A stretch of 64,000 nucleotides of DNA from CAZDET01 sp964504335 (lineage in GTDB: Bacteria > Bacteroidota > Bacteroidia > Chitinophagales > Saprospiraceae), in NCBI GenBank assembly GCA_964504335.1, contig CAZDET010000023.1, forward strand, positions 1 to 64,000, in the 5' to 3' direction. Both the position numbers and the translations under genes were made by a program. How positions within the stretch are numbered: position 1 is the stretch's first letter; each line of letters opens with the position of its first letter. The notes under the pieces are model-generated. The model made no database searches and had not been told where the DNA came from. It saw only the letters and a program-made list of their open reading frames with translations. Shown here piece after piece: positions 25,665 through 35,236 of the stretch.

Positions 25665-26930
25665 TTAGAGCAACCCCCGATTGCGTAGAGTTGTAGTGAT
25701 GCGGTGAGTGCTGCCCCGGTTGCTTTCCATAAAATCCTGCACCGCTCGTTGAGCTGCGGCGTATGCTTCCTCTTGAAGGAGATATTTAAAGTGTTGCCGC
25801 AGTGCAGGGGCGTCCGACACGGAAAAAGCCCCTCCGGAACGGATCAACTCAACGGCCTCCGGAAACTTACTGTATTTCGGCCCCATCAAAACGGGTAGAA
25901 AGTAAGCCGCCGGCTCGAGGGTATTGTGGATGCCTGCTCCGAAACCACCTCCGATATAGGCCAACCTACCCAACCGGTAAATCCGGTTGAGCAAGCCGAT
26001 CGTATCTACGATCATGACCCGCGCATCGGTAGCCTGCCGGGGTGTGGTACGGGTGTAGCGAACAGTTGGTTCCACCACCGTAAATCGGTCGAAAGTTGTT
26101 CGCACGTGGGCATCGCTCACATCGTGCGGTGCCAGCAGGAGTTTCCAATTTTCTGGGAGTTGAGTTAGAAGATCGGCCAGTAGCCGTTCGTCGGGTTCCC
26201 AGGTGCTGCCGGCGACGAATACCTGTTGCCCCTCTGAGAAAGCGTCCAGCAACGGATCGTCCAGGGGTTCCTCCCGGATTTGCCACACCCGATCGATGCG
26301 GGGATCACCGGCCAGACTGATTTTTCCCGGCGCAACCCCGGCCGATTCCAGTAGGCTGCGCGAATCCGCTCGTTGTACGAAAAGGTGCTGCCAGCCTTGC
26401 AGCATCGATTGAAAGAAAGGTCGAATAGGACTGGGGCGGAAGAAGAGCTGATTGCGGCGGAAATGCGCCGCGATCAGTACGTGTGGGATGTGCCGATCCC
26501 GCAAGGCTTTCAGGTGGAAGTACCAAAATTCGTATTTGACAAACAGCACGAGGTTGGGTTGGAGTGTTTCCGTCCAGCGTCGGGCATTCCGGGGGGTGTC
26601 GGCAGGTAGGTAGGCGATATATTCGGCACCGGCATACTGCTTGCGTGCCTCCAGTCCGGAAGGCGAGTAAAAAGTCAGCACCACCTGGTAGGAAGGATGC
26701 TGCGACCGGATGGCTTCCAGCACCGGGCGGCCCTGCTCGAATTCGCCCAGGGACGCGCAATGCATCCATAAGACGGGTGCGCCTTCGGGTACGGTGGATC
26801 GCCATCGGACCAGTTGCTGGTGCCACCGACGGCGTCCGGCCACCCATTTTCGGGCCTTGGCATTCCACAACGCGCTAAGCCGGATAGCCCCGTGGAACAG
26901 GAACATTCCACCCTGGTAGAGGAAGCGCAC
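25665..26930 (-). CDS. waaA: 3-deoxy-D-manno-octulosonic acid (Kdo) transferase
   Basis: 421 residues from a GTG at 26930, four bases after the valS stop. An upstream ATG at 27047 overlaps valS and adds 39 residues of low-complexity Ser/Trp/Pro, so it is rejected. The chosen N-terminus (RFLYQGGMFLFHGAIRL) is the usual membrane-anchored WaaA start. Motifs: WMHCASLGEFEQGRPV, VLTFYSPSGLE, FVKYEFWYFHLKAL, AGSTWEPDE and GGGFGAGIHNTLEPAAYFLPVLMGP. It transfers Kdo from CMP-Kdo to lipid A precursor at the inner membrane. Operon with valS upstream and the heptose kinase downstream. Confidence 0.93.
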   Translation of the reverse strand: MRFLYQGGMFLFHGAIRLSALWNAKARKWVAGRRRWHQQLVRWRSTVPEGAPVLWMHCASLGEFEQGRPVLEAIRSQHPSYQVVLTFYSPSGLEARKQYAGAEYIAYLPADTPRNARRWTETLQPNLVLFVKYEFWYFHLKALRDRHIPHVLIAAHFRRNQLFFRPSPIRPFFQSMLQGWQHLFVQRADSRSLLESAGVAPGKISLAGDPRIDRVWQIREEPLDDPLLDAFSEGQQVFVAGSTWEPDERLLADLLTQLPENWKLLLAPHDVSDAHVRTTFDRFTVVEPTVRYTRTTPRQATDARVMIVDTIGLLNRIYRLGRLAYIGGGFGAGIHNTLEPAAYFLPVLMGPKYSKFPEAVELIRSGGAFSVSDAPALRQHFKYLLQEEAYAAAQRAVQDFMESNRGSTHRITTTLRNRGLL

Positions 26931-26934
26931 AGCC

Positions 26935-29709
26935 TTAGGAAGTGACCTGCTTCTCCAGGCGCTCCAACTCGGATTCCAGGCTGCGGACCTTGGCGGTGCC
27001 GTCGGCCAGTTTTTTGCGCTCCTTTTCGACAACGGCCGGAGGCGCATTCTGGACGAAGCGTTCGTTGTTCAGTTTCTTTTCGACACTGCGCACAAAGCCT
27101 CGGTAGTGTTCCAGTTCTTTTTGGATGCGCTCTAATTCGGCAGCAACGTCGACTTCCTGTTCTACCAGAAGAAAGAACTGATCGTTGCCCACCCGGAATG
27201 TGAGGGCATTTGGTGGGGCATCTTCACCGATATCGAAAGACTCCAGGTGTGCCATTTTCAGAATGGCTCTGCGCAGTCCTTCGGCCTTTACCAGCGCCCG
27301 TGCCGCCTCGGTAGGAGGAGCCAACACCGGCAACAATTCGCGCGCCTTGATGCCATTGCTGCTGCGGGCATCCCGAATGGCGATAATCATCTGTTTGGCG
27401 CGTTCCACTCGTTCGACGAGCGCGGCGTCAAAATCGGCTGTTTCCGGCCACGTACTCAGGATACAGTCTTCTCCTTCTTCCCGATCGCGCAATTGGTGCC
27501 AGATTTCCTCAGTGACGAAGGGCATAAATGGATGAAGGATGGTCATCATTCCCTCGAATAGTCCGATTGCCTCTTCTCGTGTAACGGAATCGATGGCACC
27601 CGATTCGGGTTTGATCATTTCCAGGTACCAGGAGCAGTAATCACCCCAGATAAATCGATAGAGTGTTATGATTGCATCGCTCAGGCGGTAGCCGGCAAGG
27701 TGGCCATTTATTTCGCTAATGGTTTGTTGGAATCGCGCGTGCATCCATTTTCCGGCCAGGGTGCTGACGGCGTCCGGGGTGGCCTTGGCATCGACCTCCC
27801 AGCCTTTGATCAGGCGGAGGGCGTTCCACATTTTGTTGCAGAAGTTGCGCCCTTGCTCGCAGAGTTTACTTTCGGTGATGACCTGGCCCGTCTCTGGGTC
27901 TATCGGCGCATCAAATATAATGTCGTTCCCGGCGGCCGCACTGGATAGCAGGCCAAAGCGGACCCCGTCCGCGCCATAGCGGTCGATCAGTTCGATGGCA
28001 TCGGGCGAATTCCCCAGCGACTTCGACATTTTCCGGCGCTTATTATCCCGAACCATGCCGGTGAAAAATACATCCTTGAATGGTTGGGCACCGTGCTCCT
28101 TGGTGAATGCATCGCCAAGCAGATCCGGTGACCACTCGTATCCGGCCATGATCATTCGGGCTACCCATAGAAACATAATGTCCCATCCCGTTACCAGCGC
28201 ACTGGTTGGGTAGTAGTATTGCAACTCGTCTTGCCGCTCGAAGCCGTCGAATACGGAAATGGGCCAGAGCCAGGAGGAAAACCAGGTATCGAGTACGTCT
28301 TCATCCTGATGTAGATCCTCGATTTGGAGCGCTTCTCCGAATTGCTCCTGCGCCAGTGCCAGGGCTTCCTCAGCCATTTCCGCAACGAAAATGGGAGGAT
28401 CGGCCGCCATTTGTTCATCGGAGATGGACAGGCGTTTAGCGGCTGCTTCCGTGAGATACCAGGCAGGGATGCGTTGGCCCCACCAAAGCTGCCGACTGAT
28501 GCACCAATCCCGGACATTTTCGGGGCGCAACCAGGAGAAAAACATGTTCCACATGTTTTCCGGAAAAAAGCGGACCTCCTTACTACGTACCGCTTCGAGA
28601 GCGGTCTCGGCGAAGGTGTCCATGCTAACGAACCACTGCATGGTCAGGCGCGGCTCGACGATGGCGTCGGTGCGTTCGGATCGCCCCACCCGGGTGCGGT
28701 AGTTTTCCGTATCGACCAGATAGCCTTCTTCCTTGAGCTGCTTGACGATTGCCTTACGGGCATCGAAGCGGTCCATGCCAATGCAGAATTGCGCCTCTTC
28801 GTTCAGCTTTCCGTCGGGCGTCAGGATGTCGATCACCTCCAGGCCGTACTTCTGGCCGATGTCGTAGTCATTTTGATCGTGAGCCGGAGTTATTTTCAGG
28901 GCACCCGTGCCGAATGCGGGATCGACGTACTTATCGGTTACGATCGGCACGCTGCGATCGACGAGCGGTACGATTACGCGCTTGCCGTGCAGGTGGAGGT
29001 ATCGTTCGTCTTTGGGGTTGACGGCCAGGCCCGTATCGGCCATGATCGTTTCCGGCCGTTGAGTCGCAATGGTCACCCATTCGTCTTCGGTGCCCTCTAC
29101 GCGGTAGCGCACGTGATAGAGGGCGGAGTTTTCATCGGCATAAAGGACCTCCTCATTGGAAAGCACCGTTTGCGCCTCGGGGTCCCAATTGACCATGCGC
29201 AGGCCACGGTACAGTTTGCCTTTGCGGTATAGATCGACAAAAACCCGAATAACCGCATTGCTGAGGCTATCCTCCATGGTAAAGCGGGTGCGCTCCCAAT
29301 CGCAGGAGGCGCCGAGCTTCTGCAATTGTTTAAGGATGAGGCCGCCGTATTTATCCTTCCATTCGAAGGCATACTTCAGAAATTCTTCCCGGGTGAGATC
29401 GCTTTTGCGGATACCATGTTCGCGCAGCATTTTCACCACCTTCGCTTCGGTGGCGATGGATGCGTGGTCAGTACCTGGCACCCAACAGGCATTTTTTCCC
29501 GTTTGCCGGGCGTGGCGGATGAGGATATCCTGTATGGTATTATTGAGCATATGCCCCATGTGTAGGATACCCGTCACATTGGGCGGTGGAATGACGATGG
29601 TATACGATTCACGATCGTCGGGTTCGGAGTGGAAATACCCTTGCTCCATCCAGTGGCGGTACCACTTGGCCTCAGTGGCTTCGGGGCTGTAATGCTTCGA
29701 GAGACTCAT
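26935..29709 (-). CDS. valS: Valine--tRNA ligase
   Basis: 924 residues from the ATG at 29709 (MSLSKHYSPEATEAKWY). An open extension to 29817 is rejected because it reads through the promoter. Class I signatures: PPNVTGILHMGHM (HIGH), KRRKMSKSLGNSPDA (KMSKS), the CP1 editing domain between, and a C-terminal coiled-coil tRNA arm (LERIQKELEHYRGFVRSVEKKLNN). It charges tRNA-Val. Normal length for the family. First gene of a probable valS-waaA-heptose kinase unit, divergent from pyrR. Confidence 0.97.
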   Translation of the reverse strand: MSLSKHYSPEATEAKWYRHWMEQGYFHSEPDDRESYTIVIPPPNVTGILHMGHMLNNTIQDILIRHARQTGKNACWVPGTDHASIATEAKVVKMLREHGIRKSDLTREEFLKYAFEWKDKYGGLILKQLQKLGASCDWERTRFTMEDSLSNAVIRVFVDLYRKGKLYRGLRMVNWDPEAQTVLSNEEVLYADENSALYHVRYRVEGTEDEWVTIATQRPETIMADTGLAVNPKDERYLHLHGKRVIVPLVDRSVPIVTDKYVDPAFGTGALKITPAHDQNDYDIGQKYGLEVIDILTPDGKLNEEAQFCIGMDRFDARKAIVKQLKEEGYLVDTENYRTRVGRSERTDAIVEPRLTMQWFVSMDTFAETALEAVRSKEVRFFPENMWNMFFSWLRPENVRDWCISRQLWWGQRIPAWYLTEAAAKRLSISDEQMAADPPIFVAEMAEEALALAQEQFGEALQIEDLHQDEDVLDTWFSSWLWPISVFDGFERQDELQYYYPTSALVTGWDIMFLWVARMIMAGYEWSPDLLGDAFTKEHGAQPFKDVFFTGMVRDNKRRKMSKSLGNSPDAIELIDRYGADGVRFGLLSSAAAGNDIIFDAPIDPETGQVITESKLCEQGRNFCNKMWNALRLIKGWEVDAKATPDAVSTLAGKWMHARFQQTISEINGHLAGYRLSDAIITLYRFIWGDYCSWYLEMIKPESGAIDSVTREEAIGLFEGMMTILHPFMPFVTEEIWHQLRDREEGEDCILSTWPETADFDAALVERVERAKQMIIAIRDARSSNGIKARELLPVLAPPTEAARALVKAEGLRRAILKMAHLESFDIGEDAPPNALTFRVGNDQFFLLVEQEVDVAAELERIQKELEHYRGFVRSVEKKLNNERFVQNAPPAVVEKERKKLADGTAKVRSLESELERLEKQVTS

Positions 29710-29759
29710 GCGCAGCAGGCTTTGTTGGAGTAGCACTTCGGCGGTGCTAAAAAGTTCCG

Positions 29760-29767
29760 CAAAAGTA
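29760..29767 (-). promoter_or_regulatory. Putative -7 box (TACTTTTG) for valS
   Basis: TACTTTTG on the minus strand matches the Bacteroidota TAnnTTTG -7 element, placing transcription start about 45 nt before the valS ATG. No TTTG at the -33 position. Confidence 0.4.
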
Positions 29768-29817
29768 AGAAAAATGGAGGGGCGATAGGAGGTAAACCTA
29801 CAAAGGACTAAAAGCAC

Positions 29818-29825
29818 TACCTTTG
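29818..29825 (+). promoter_or_regulatory. Putative -7 box (TACCTTTG) for pyrR
   Basis: TACCTTTG fits TAnnTTTG and lies 6 nt before the first pyrR ATG (29832), which implies a leaderless or nearly leaderless mRNA. No clear -33 TTTG is seen. Confidence 0.45.
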
Positions 29826-29831
29826 CCCATC

Positions 29832-30383
29832 ATGATGACCGCGCGTACCATCCACGATTCGGATCGCTTCCAACTGACCATCGAGCGGCTTTGCCGACAG
29901 CTCATCGAGGAGTACGATGATTTCTCCAACGCCTGTATGATTTCCGTGCAGCGAGGAGGAGTGCCCCTGGGAAACCGGCTTTTCGAACGCCTTCGTGAAT
30001 TGGGCTATGCCGCGCTGCGCTACGGGAAGCTCGATATTACCTTCTATCGCGACGATTTCCGCCACCGCACCAAACCCCTGGCTGCCAACCCTACCCACCT
30101 CAACTTCCTGGTGGAAGGGCTGCGCGTCATTCTGGTAGATGATGTGTTGTACACGGGGCGTACGATCCAAGCCGCCCTTACTGCGCTCAACCACTACGGC
30201 CGGCCAGAGCGAGTCGAACTCGCCGTGATGGTCGACCGGCGGTTTAATCGCCACCTACCCATACAGGCTGACTATACCGGGATCACCGTCGACGCCCTCG
30301 ATCAGGCCTACGTGCGTGTAGAATGGGAAGAGCTCGACGGGATGGATCGCATTCTCCTATTTCCCGAAAAACCAACCGATTGA
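29832..30383 (+). CDS. pyrR: PyrR: pyrimidine regulator / uracil phosphoribosyltransferase
   Basis: 183 residues, ATG at 29832 (MMTARTIHD...; a second ATG follows at 29835). Type I phosphoribosyltransferase fold with the PRPP loop VILVDDVLYTGRTIQAAL, an early SVQRGGVPLG loop, and a C-terminal DALDQAYVRVEW typical of PyrR. In Firmicutes PyrR binds pyr mRNA; in Bacteroidota the regulatory role is less clear, and no anti-antiterminator structure is visible ahead of it here. Followed 38 bp later by pyrB, an obvious operon. Confidence 0.93.
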   Translation: MMTARTIHDSDRFQLTIERLCRQLIEEYDDFSNACMISVQRGGVPLGNRLFERLRELGYAALRYGKLDITFYRDDFRHRTKPLAANPTHLNFLVEGLRVILVDDVLYTGRTIQAALTALNHYGRPERVELAVMVDRRFNRHLPIQADYTGITVDALDQAYVRVEWEELDGMDRILLFPEKPTD

Positions 30384-30421
30384 GCAGCTTTGCCGATCGA
30401 CCCAGATAGAACCGACCAGGC

Positions 30422-31357
30422 ATGTCTACCATTCAGGAATTATCGACCCGACATATTCTCGGCATTAAGTACCTGCAACCTGCAGATATTCGACTCATCT
30501 TTGAAACGGCTGCCGATTTCAAGCAAGTCCTCAATCGACCCATCAAAAAAGTGCCGAGCCTGCGCGACATCACCGTGGCTAACCTCTTTTTCGAAAACTC
30601 TACCCGCACCCGGCTTTCTTTCGAGCTCGCCGAAAAGCGCCTGTCGGCGGACGTCGTCAATTTTTCAGCGTCTTCTTCCTCCGTCAAAAAGGGCGAAACC
30701 TTGCTCGATACGGTCAATAACATCCTGGCGATGAAGGTCGACATGGTCGTGATGCGGCATCCGGCTCCGGGAGCCCCTCACTTTCTGGCCAAGCACATCA
30801 ATGCAAACATCATCAATGCCGGCGACGGCACCCACGAGCACCCCACGCAGGCGTTACTCGATGCCTTTTCGATGCAGGAAAAGTTGGGTGACCTTCAGGG
30901 AAAGCGGATCGCCATTATCGGCGATATCCTTCATTCGCGGGTTGCACTCAGCAACATCTTTTGCCTTCAGCTACTCGGAGCCAAGGTGCGGGTGTGTGGC
31001 CCCCCAACCCTAATTCCCCGGCACATCCACGAATTGGGTGTAGAAGTCAGCCATGATATTCGCGATACCCTGCATTGGTGCCAGGTGGCCAATATTTTGC
31101 GCATTCAACTGGAGCGGCAGGAAATGAAGTATTTCCCCTCTCTGCGGGAGTACGCGCAGTTTTTCGGAGTCAATACCCACTTGCTCGCCGAGTTGCCGGA
31201 GCCCATCCTCATCATGCATCCGGGGCCCATCAATCGCGGGGTGGAGATCACCAGCGAAGTAGCCGATTCTTCCCACAGCATCATTCTCGAGCAAGTGGAA
31301 AACGGAGTAGCTGTGCGGATGGCCGTATTGTATTTATTGGCTGCGAAACGGGAGTAA
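30422..31357 (+). CDS. pyrB: Aspartate carbamoyltransferase catalytic subunit
   Basis: 311 residues. The carbamoyl-phosphate motif FFENSTRTRLSFE (about 57-69), the SSVKKGETLLDT loop, HPGPINRGVE near the C-terminus, and DGTHEHPTQALLDAF. It catalyses the committed step of pyrimidine synthesis. No pyrI regulatory chain is adjacent, as is usual for PyrR-linked ATCases. Second gene of pyrR-pyrB; convergent with threonine synthase (3 bp between stops). Confidence 0.95.
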   Translation: MSTIQELSTRHILGIKYLQPADIRLIFETAADFKQVLNRPIKKVPSLRDITVANLFFENSTRTRLSFELAEKRLSADVVNFSASSSSVKKGETLLDTVNNILAMKVDMVVMRHPAPGAPHFLAKHINANIINAGDGTHEHPTQALLDAFSMQEKLGDLQGKRIAIIGDILHSRVALSNIFCLQLLGAKVRVCGPPTLIPRHIHELGVEVSHDIRDTLHWCQVANILRIQLERQEMKYFPSLREYAQFFGVNTHLLAELPEPILIMHPGPINRGVEITSEVADSSHSIILEQVENGVAVRMAVLYLLAAKRE

Positions 31358-31360
31358 GGA

Positions 31361-32539
31361 TTATTTAATCAGGAAGTTTTCCATGTATTTGTACATCCCG
31401 CCTGTATTGAGAAGCACTACCGTTTCTGCCGGATCGATCCAACCCCGATGCAATAGTTGCTGGGTCGCTACATAGACGGCTGCGCCCTCCGGACTCAGTA
31501 AGATGCCTTCTCGTCGGGCAAACTCGCCGATGGCTGCATTCATCTCCGCTTCGGCTATGGCGACGGCTGTGCCCCGGCTGGCCCGGAGGATTTGGAGAAT
31601 CAGCTCATCGGCGAAAGCCGTGGGTACCCGCAGCCCATTGGCGGTTGTTGGTGCCGGATGCTCCCATTCTGCGGCGGTCGGTTGTCCTGATTCAAAGGCG
31701 CGGACAATCGGGGCACACCCATCCGTTTGCACGGCAACCATGCGGGGCATCCGGCCGTTGGTCCAGCCGAGCTGAGCCATTTCCGTGAAGGCCTTCCAAA
31801 TGCCGATCAATCCGGTGCCGCCGCCGGTTGGGTAAACGACTACATCGGGCACTTCCCAGCCCATTTGCTCGGCAATTTCGTATCCCATCGTTTTCTTGCC
31901 TTCCAACCGGTAGGGCTCCTTAAGAGTAGACACGTCAAACCAATCCGTCCGGCCGGTAGCACGGATAGCCGCGGCGCAGTCTTTGATCGTTCCGTCGACC
32001 AAGGTTACTTCTGCTCCAAAAAACCGGCATTCCTGTACGAAAGCACCGGGTGTTTGTCGGGGCATGTACACGTGCGCCTGCATACCTGCTTTTGCACAGT
32101 AAGCACTCAGAGCCCCGCCGGCATTCCCGGCGGTAGGGATAACGCAGGTTTTCACTCCGAGCTCCTTTGCCTTCGATATGGCCATTGACAAACCCCGGGC
32201 CTTAAAAGAGCCCGTCGGGTTGAAGGCCTCGTCTTTGAGGTAGACCGATTCAATGGCCGGCAGCACTTTGCGGAGCCGTACCAGTGGCGACCATCCTTCT
32301 CCGAGCGACACGATATGCTGCTGATCGAATACCGGTAAGAGCTCGCGATAGCGCCACATCGAATGCACCCGCCCCTTGAGTACGGTGGGGTCGAGCGGCG
32401 TGTCCAGATCGTACATAGCAACTAACGGCTTACTGGACTCTGAGTAGGTCTGAAGGCGGTGCGGATCGTATCGATCCCCTTTTTTAGAACAGCGAAGGTG
32501 CGAATAGCGTGTCTCAGTCGTTGTTAATACAGATGGCAT
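31361..32539 (-). CDS. thrC: Threonine synthase
   Basis: 392 residues, PLP fold-type II. The PLP lysine motif is NPTGSFKARG (about 89-98); the PLP phosphate-binding stretch is PTAGNAGGAL, followed by VVVYPTGGGTGLIG. This length and the VSLGEGWSPLVRL N-terminus fit the threonine synthase (ThrC) branch rather than cysteine or serine lyases. It converts O-phosphohomoserine to threonine. Single gene, divergent from an AraC-type regulator (105 bp) which may or may not control it. Confidence 0.88.
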   Translation of the reverse strand: MPSVLTTTETRYSHLRCSKKGDRYDPHRLQTYSESSKPLVAMYDLDTPLDPTVLKGRVHSMWRYRELLPVFDQQHIVSLGEGWSPLVRLRKVLPAIESVYLKDEAFNPTGSFKARGLSMAISKAKELGVKTCVIPTAGNAGGALSAYCAKAGMQAHVYMPRQTPGAFVQECRFFGAEVTLVDGTIKDCAAAIRATGRTDWFDVSTLKEPYRLEGKKTMGYEIAEQMGWEVPDVVVYPTGGGTGLIGIWKAFTEMAQLGWTNGRMPRMVAVQTDGCAPIVRAFESGQPTAAEWEHPAPTTANGLRVPTAFADELILQILRASRGTAVAIAEAEMNAAIGEFARREGILLSPEGAAVYVATQQLLHRGWIDPAETVVLLNTGGMYKYMENFLIK

Positions 32540-32644
32540 GGTGTGGAGTTATTTTTGTCTACCCTGCCAAAGTTCCGAACTCCACCGGCCCATTTTCCGT
32601 GAATTATTGCCTCATTTCCGTAGTATATTGCAAGATCTTGTTCG

Positions 32645-33526
32645 ATGCAGCCGATTCTGTTCAATGTTCAAACGACAACCAAATCGACCTTTCACCTGGA
32701 GGAACAGGCAGCACCGCATGCTTACCACGCCTTCCACTACCATCCAGAAGTGCAGCTCACCTTAGTTCGGCAGGGGTGTGGAACCGTGCGCGTCGGGGAT
32801 ATTTACTCGAGGTTTGAGACTGGCAATCTGTATTTGATAGGATCAAACACGCCGCACGCATTTATCGACCCCGCAGTCGAAAACCAACCGCAATCGGAGG
32901 AAGGGGGATACCAGCTATTATCCCTTTTTTTCAAAGAATCCACTTTTAGTAGTACCTTTTTCCAGATGCCGGAGTTGGCGGCTGTTAGTCGATTATTCGT
33001 AGAGGCATCGCAGGGTATCAAGTATCCTCTTAGCATCGGAAGGTCTGTAGAATCCTTATTGCTCCAGCTTCGCGATGCCGTCGGGATTGACCGCATTGTT
33101 CAATTGCTGAATATCTTCCATGTGCTGACGGCCTGCTCGAACCGGGTCTTACTGGCGAACCCTCCGGGCGCAGCCCCGCTCCCCATATCATCCAGCAGTC
33201 GGATGCACCGTGTTTTTGATTACATCGCCCGCAATTTCCACCAGCCCATTACCCTGGAAGAAATTGCGGATTACGCCAATCTGAGCAAGTATGCTTTTTG
33301 CCGCTATTTTAAACGTATCACCAATAAGTCGTTCGTCGCTTATCTCAACGAATTTCGCACCGGACGCGCCTGCAAGCTACTGGCTAAAGAGCACTACAGC
33401 GTCTCGCAAATCGGAGCCCTCGTCGGCTTCAACAACTTGTCGAATTTTAACCGGCAGTTCAAAAAGTTCATGCACTGCACCCCCTCCACCTATCGAAAGT
33501 GGCTCCTCTCCGGCAAGATCAGTTAG
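32645..33526 (+). CDS. AraC-family transcriptional regulator with cupin sensor
   Basis: 293 residues: N-terminal cupin (HYHPEVQLTLVRQGCGTVRVGD, YLIGSNTPHAFID), linker, then the tandem HTH of the AraC family (about 190-290: HQPITLEEIADYANLSKYAFCRYFKR; VSQIGALVGFNNLSNFNRQFKKFM). The cupin half resembles sugar-sensing AraC proteins. Divergent from threonine synthase and convergent with the thioredoxin-like gene; no nearby sugar operon identifies its target. Confidence 0.92.
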   Translation: MQPILFNVQTTTKSTFHLEEQAAPHAYHAFHYHPEVQLTLVRQGCGTVRVGDIYSRFETGNLYLIGSNTPHAFIDPAVENQPQSEEGGYQLLSLFFKESTFSSTFFQMPELAAVSRLFVEASQGIKYPLSIGRSVESLLLQLRDAVGIDRIVQLLNIFHVLTACSNRVLLANPPGAAPLPISSSSRMHRVFDYIARNFHQPITLEEIADYANLSKYAFCRYFKRITNKSFVAYLNEFRTGRACKLLAKEHYSVSQIGALVGFNNLSNFNRQFKKFMHCTPSTYRKWLLSGKIS

Positions 33527-33550
33527 ACTCACACTCACACTCACACCAGT

Positions 33551-34081
33551 TCATTCATCGGTGATCGAGAAGTTTTTTTTAAAAGTGGACCAAGGGGTGG
33601 TTTTGTAGTGGTCATCGCCGAAGTAGATAGCGATCTGGCGCAGGTGCAGGGTAGATTTGAGGCCATTGATCGACTGCAAGTGCTCGCGCTGCTCATCGAG
33701 AAATACCAGGCTGGGAAAGCTCATTCGGCCCTTGAGGAGTTCAGCGGCCAGCTCGTGGTATCCTTTAGTGCCATTCTGGACGAAGCGAAAGGAGCGATCG
33801 CGAAATTCGAGGACTTCCTGATGCAGGGCATTTAGCTTGATGGGGGTGAAGTGCTCATTGATGTAGGCTGCAAAGAGCGAATCTTGGAACGCCGTCTCCT
33901 CCAGTTGCTTGCACAAGGCGCAATTTTCGGTGTATATCGCCACCATCACTTTCCGCGCCTCGGAGGGTGGTTGATTAAGCGCTTCTTGGATATCTAACCA
34001 ATTGATCATGGAATCGTCCTGGGCAAACAAATTTGAAAGGCCTACGAACATTATCAGACCAATTAGCAGATGGTATTTCAT
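33551..34081 (-). CDS. Secreted thioredoxin-fold protein (CxxC)
   Basis: 176 residues with a signal peptide (1-20, LSNLFA) and a thioredoxin-like domain carrying CALC at C54-C57 (IYTENCALCKQLEE). The downstream FPSLVFLDEQ corresponds to the cis-Pro strand. The fold resembles the DUF255/thioredoxin_7 group of periplasmic thiol proteins. A disulfide reduction or chaperone role is inferred. Convergent with the AraC gene, 24 bp between stops. Confidence 0.8.
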   Translation of the reverse strand: MKYHLLIGLIMFVGLSNLFAQDDSMINWLDIQEALNQPPSEARKVMVAIYTENCALCKQLEETAFQDSLFAAYINEHFTPIKLNALHQEVLEFRDRSFRFVQNGTKGYHELAAELLKGRMSFPSLVFLDEQREHLQSINGLKSTLHLRQIAIYFGDDHYKTTPWSTFKKNFSITDE

Positions 34082-34165
34082 GGCAATACGTTGTTTTCTC
34101 GATGTCTCTAAAGCTACTGACTATAAACAGCTTTACCCGACAAAATATGTGAATATCGCTACGCT

Positions 34166-35236
34166 TTAATTCTCTGTTAACGACTGTGAAAAAGGCCCGA
34201 TAGTTGCTGGATTGTGGTAAACGAGGAGTCGATCGCTTAATAATTTCTCGGTGGTGGTCGGTGAAGCAGGGAGTGGGGGAGCGGGTAAACCACCTCTAAA
34301 ATAGTTGTTTGTACCGACAAACACCACTGCTTCGTCCCACAGATTGGCTTCTATGAAGCGCCGAAGCACTTCTGCCCCACCTTCCACGGTGAGGTGGTTG
34401 ATGCGGCGTTGGTGCAATTCCGGAAGCACCAGTTCCAGCCAGTCTTGGGCCGGTTGGAGGGGAATGTGTTCGAGTCCGGGAGCATTGACAGGTGGTTCGG
34501 GACTGAATAGTAAGGTGGGCAATCCATCCGTAAATACCTGTTTGGGCTTGCTTGTTTCGAGTGATCGTGCCACCACTACCCGCAGCGGATGGGGGCCGGG
34601 AAAATAGCGGCTGGTTAATTGCGGATTGTCTCTTTTCACGGTGCGGCCGCCCACCAGCAGTGCCCCGGTTTGGGTACGCCAGCGATGAACCAGCCGTCGA
34701 CTGATCGAATGGGTGATCCAGTAGGGAGCATCTCCCGCAGGAGCCATAAACCCGTCGGCCGATTGTGCAAATTTGAGAAAGATATAAGGGCGTTTGTTCG
34801 CCACGAAAAATTGCCGCGGAAGGCTGACTGCGAGCCCCGGCTCCGAGGGAATTTCGGTCACGGAAACACCGGCGGCCTGTAAAATCGATAAACCCCGGCC
34901 GGATACTTCCGGGGTGAGATCGCGTTGAGCGACTACGACCCGCGGAATGCCCTCGGCCAGGATCAGGTTGGTACAGGGGGGCGTACGGCCAAAGATGCAG
35001 CAGGGCTCCAGCGATACGTACAAGGTCGATTCGTTGATGAAAGGGCGATCGGAAGCTGTGACCGACCGAACTGCTTCTACCTCCGCGTGTGGACCACCGT
35101 AGCGTCGGTGGAAGCCCTCTCCGATGATACGCCCTTGGTGAACTAGGACTGCTCCAACCGTCGGATTGGGGCTAACGAACCCACGACCGAGCTTCGCCAA
35201 ATCGAAGCATCGTTGTAAAAAGGCACTGTCATTCAT
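34166..35236 (-). CDS. ribD: Bifunctional riboflavin biosynthesis deaminase/reductase
   Basis: 356 residues. N-terminal zinc deaminase domain with GGPHAEVEAV and PCCIFGRTPPCTNLI (His, two Cys), preceded by SPNPTVGAVLV. C-terminal NADPH-dependent reductase domain with FLKFAQSADGFMA, ALLVGGRTVKRDNPQLTSR and VEGGAEVLRRF. Performs steps two and three of riboflavin synthesis. Other rib genes are not in the window. Start ATG 35236. Confidence 0.95.
   Translation of the reverse strand: MNDSAFLQRCFDLAKLGRGFVSPNPTVGAVLVHQGRIIGEGFHRRYGGPHAEVEAVRSVTASDRPFINESTLYVSLEPCCIFGRTPPCTNLILAEGIPRVVVAQRDLTPEVSGRGLSILQAAGVSVTEIPSEPGLAVSLPRQFFVANKRPYIFLKFAQSADGFMAPAGDAPYWITHSISRRLVHRWRTQTGALLVGGRTVKRDNPQLTSRYFPGPHPLRVVVARSLETSKPKQVFTDGLPTLLFSPEPPVNAPGLEHIPLQPAQDWLELVLPELHQRRINHLTVEGGAEVLRRFIEANLWDEAVVFVGTNNYFRGGLPAPPLPASPTTTEKLLSDRLLVYHNPATIGPFSQSLTEN

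Noticed and set aside
26931..27047. Long N-terminus of waaA
   Set aside because: The extension overlaps valS and is low-complexity; the GTG at 26930 gives the family's usual start.
33527..33550. ACTCAC tandem run
   Set aside because: Only a 6-bp unit three times over 24 bp; too short to call.
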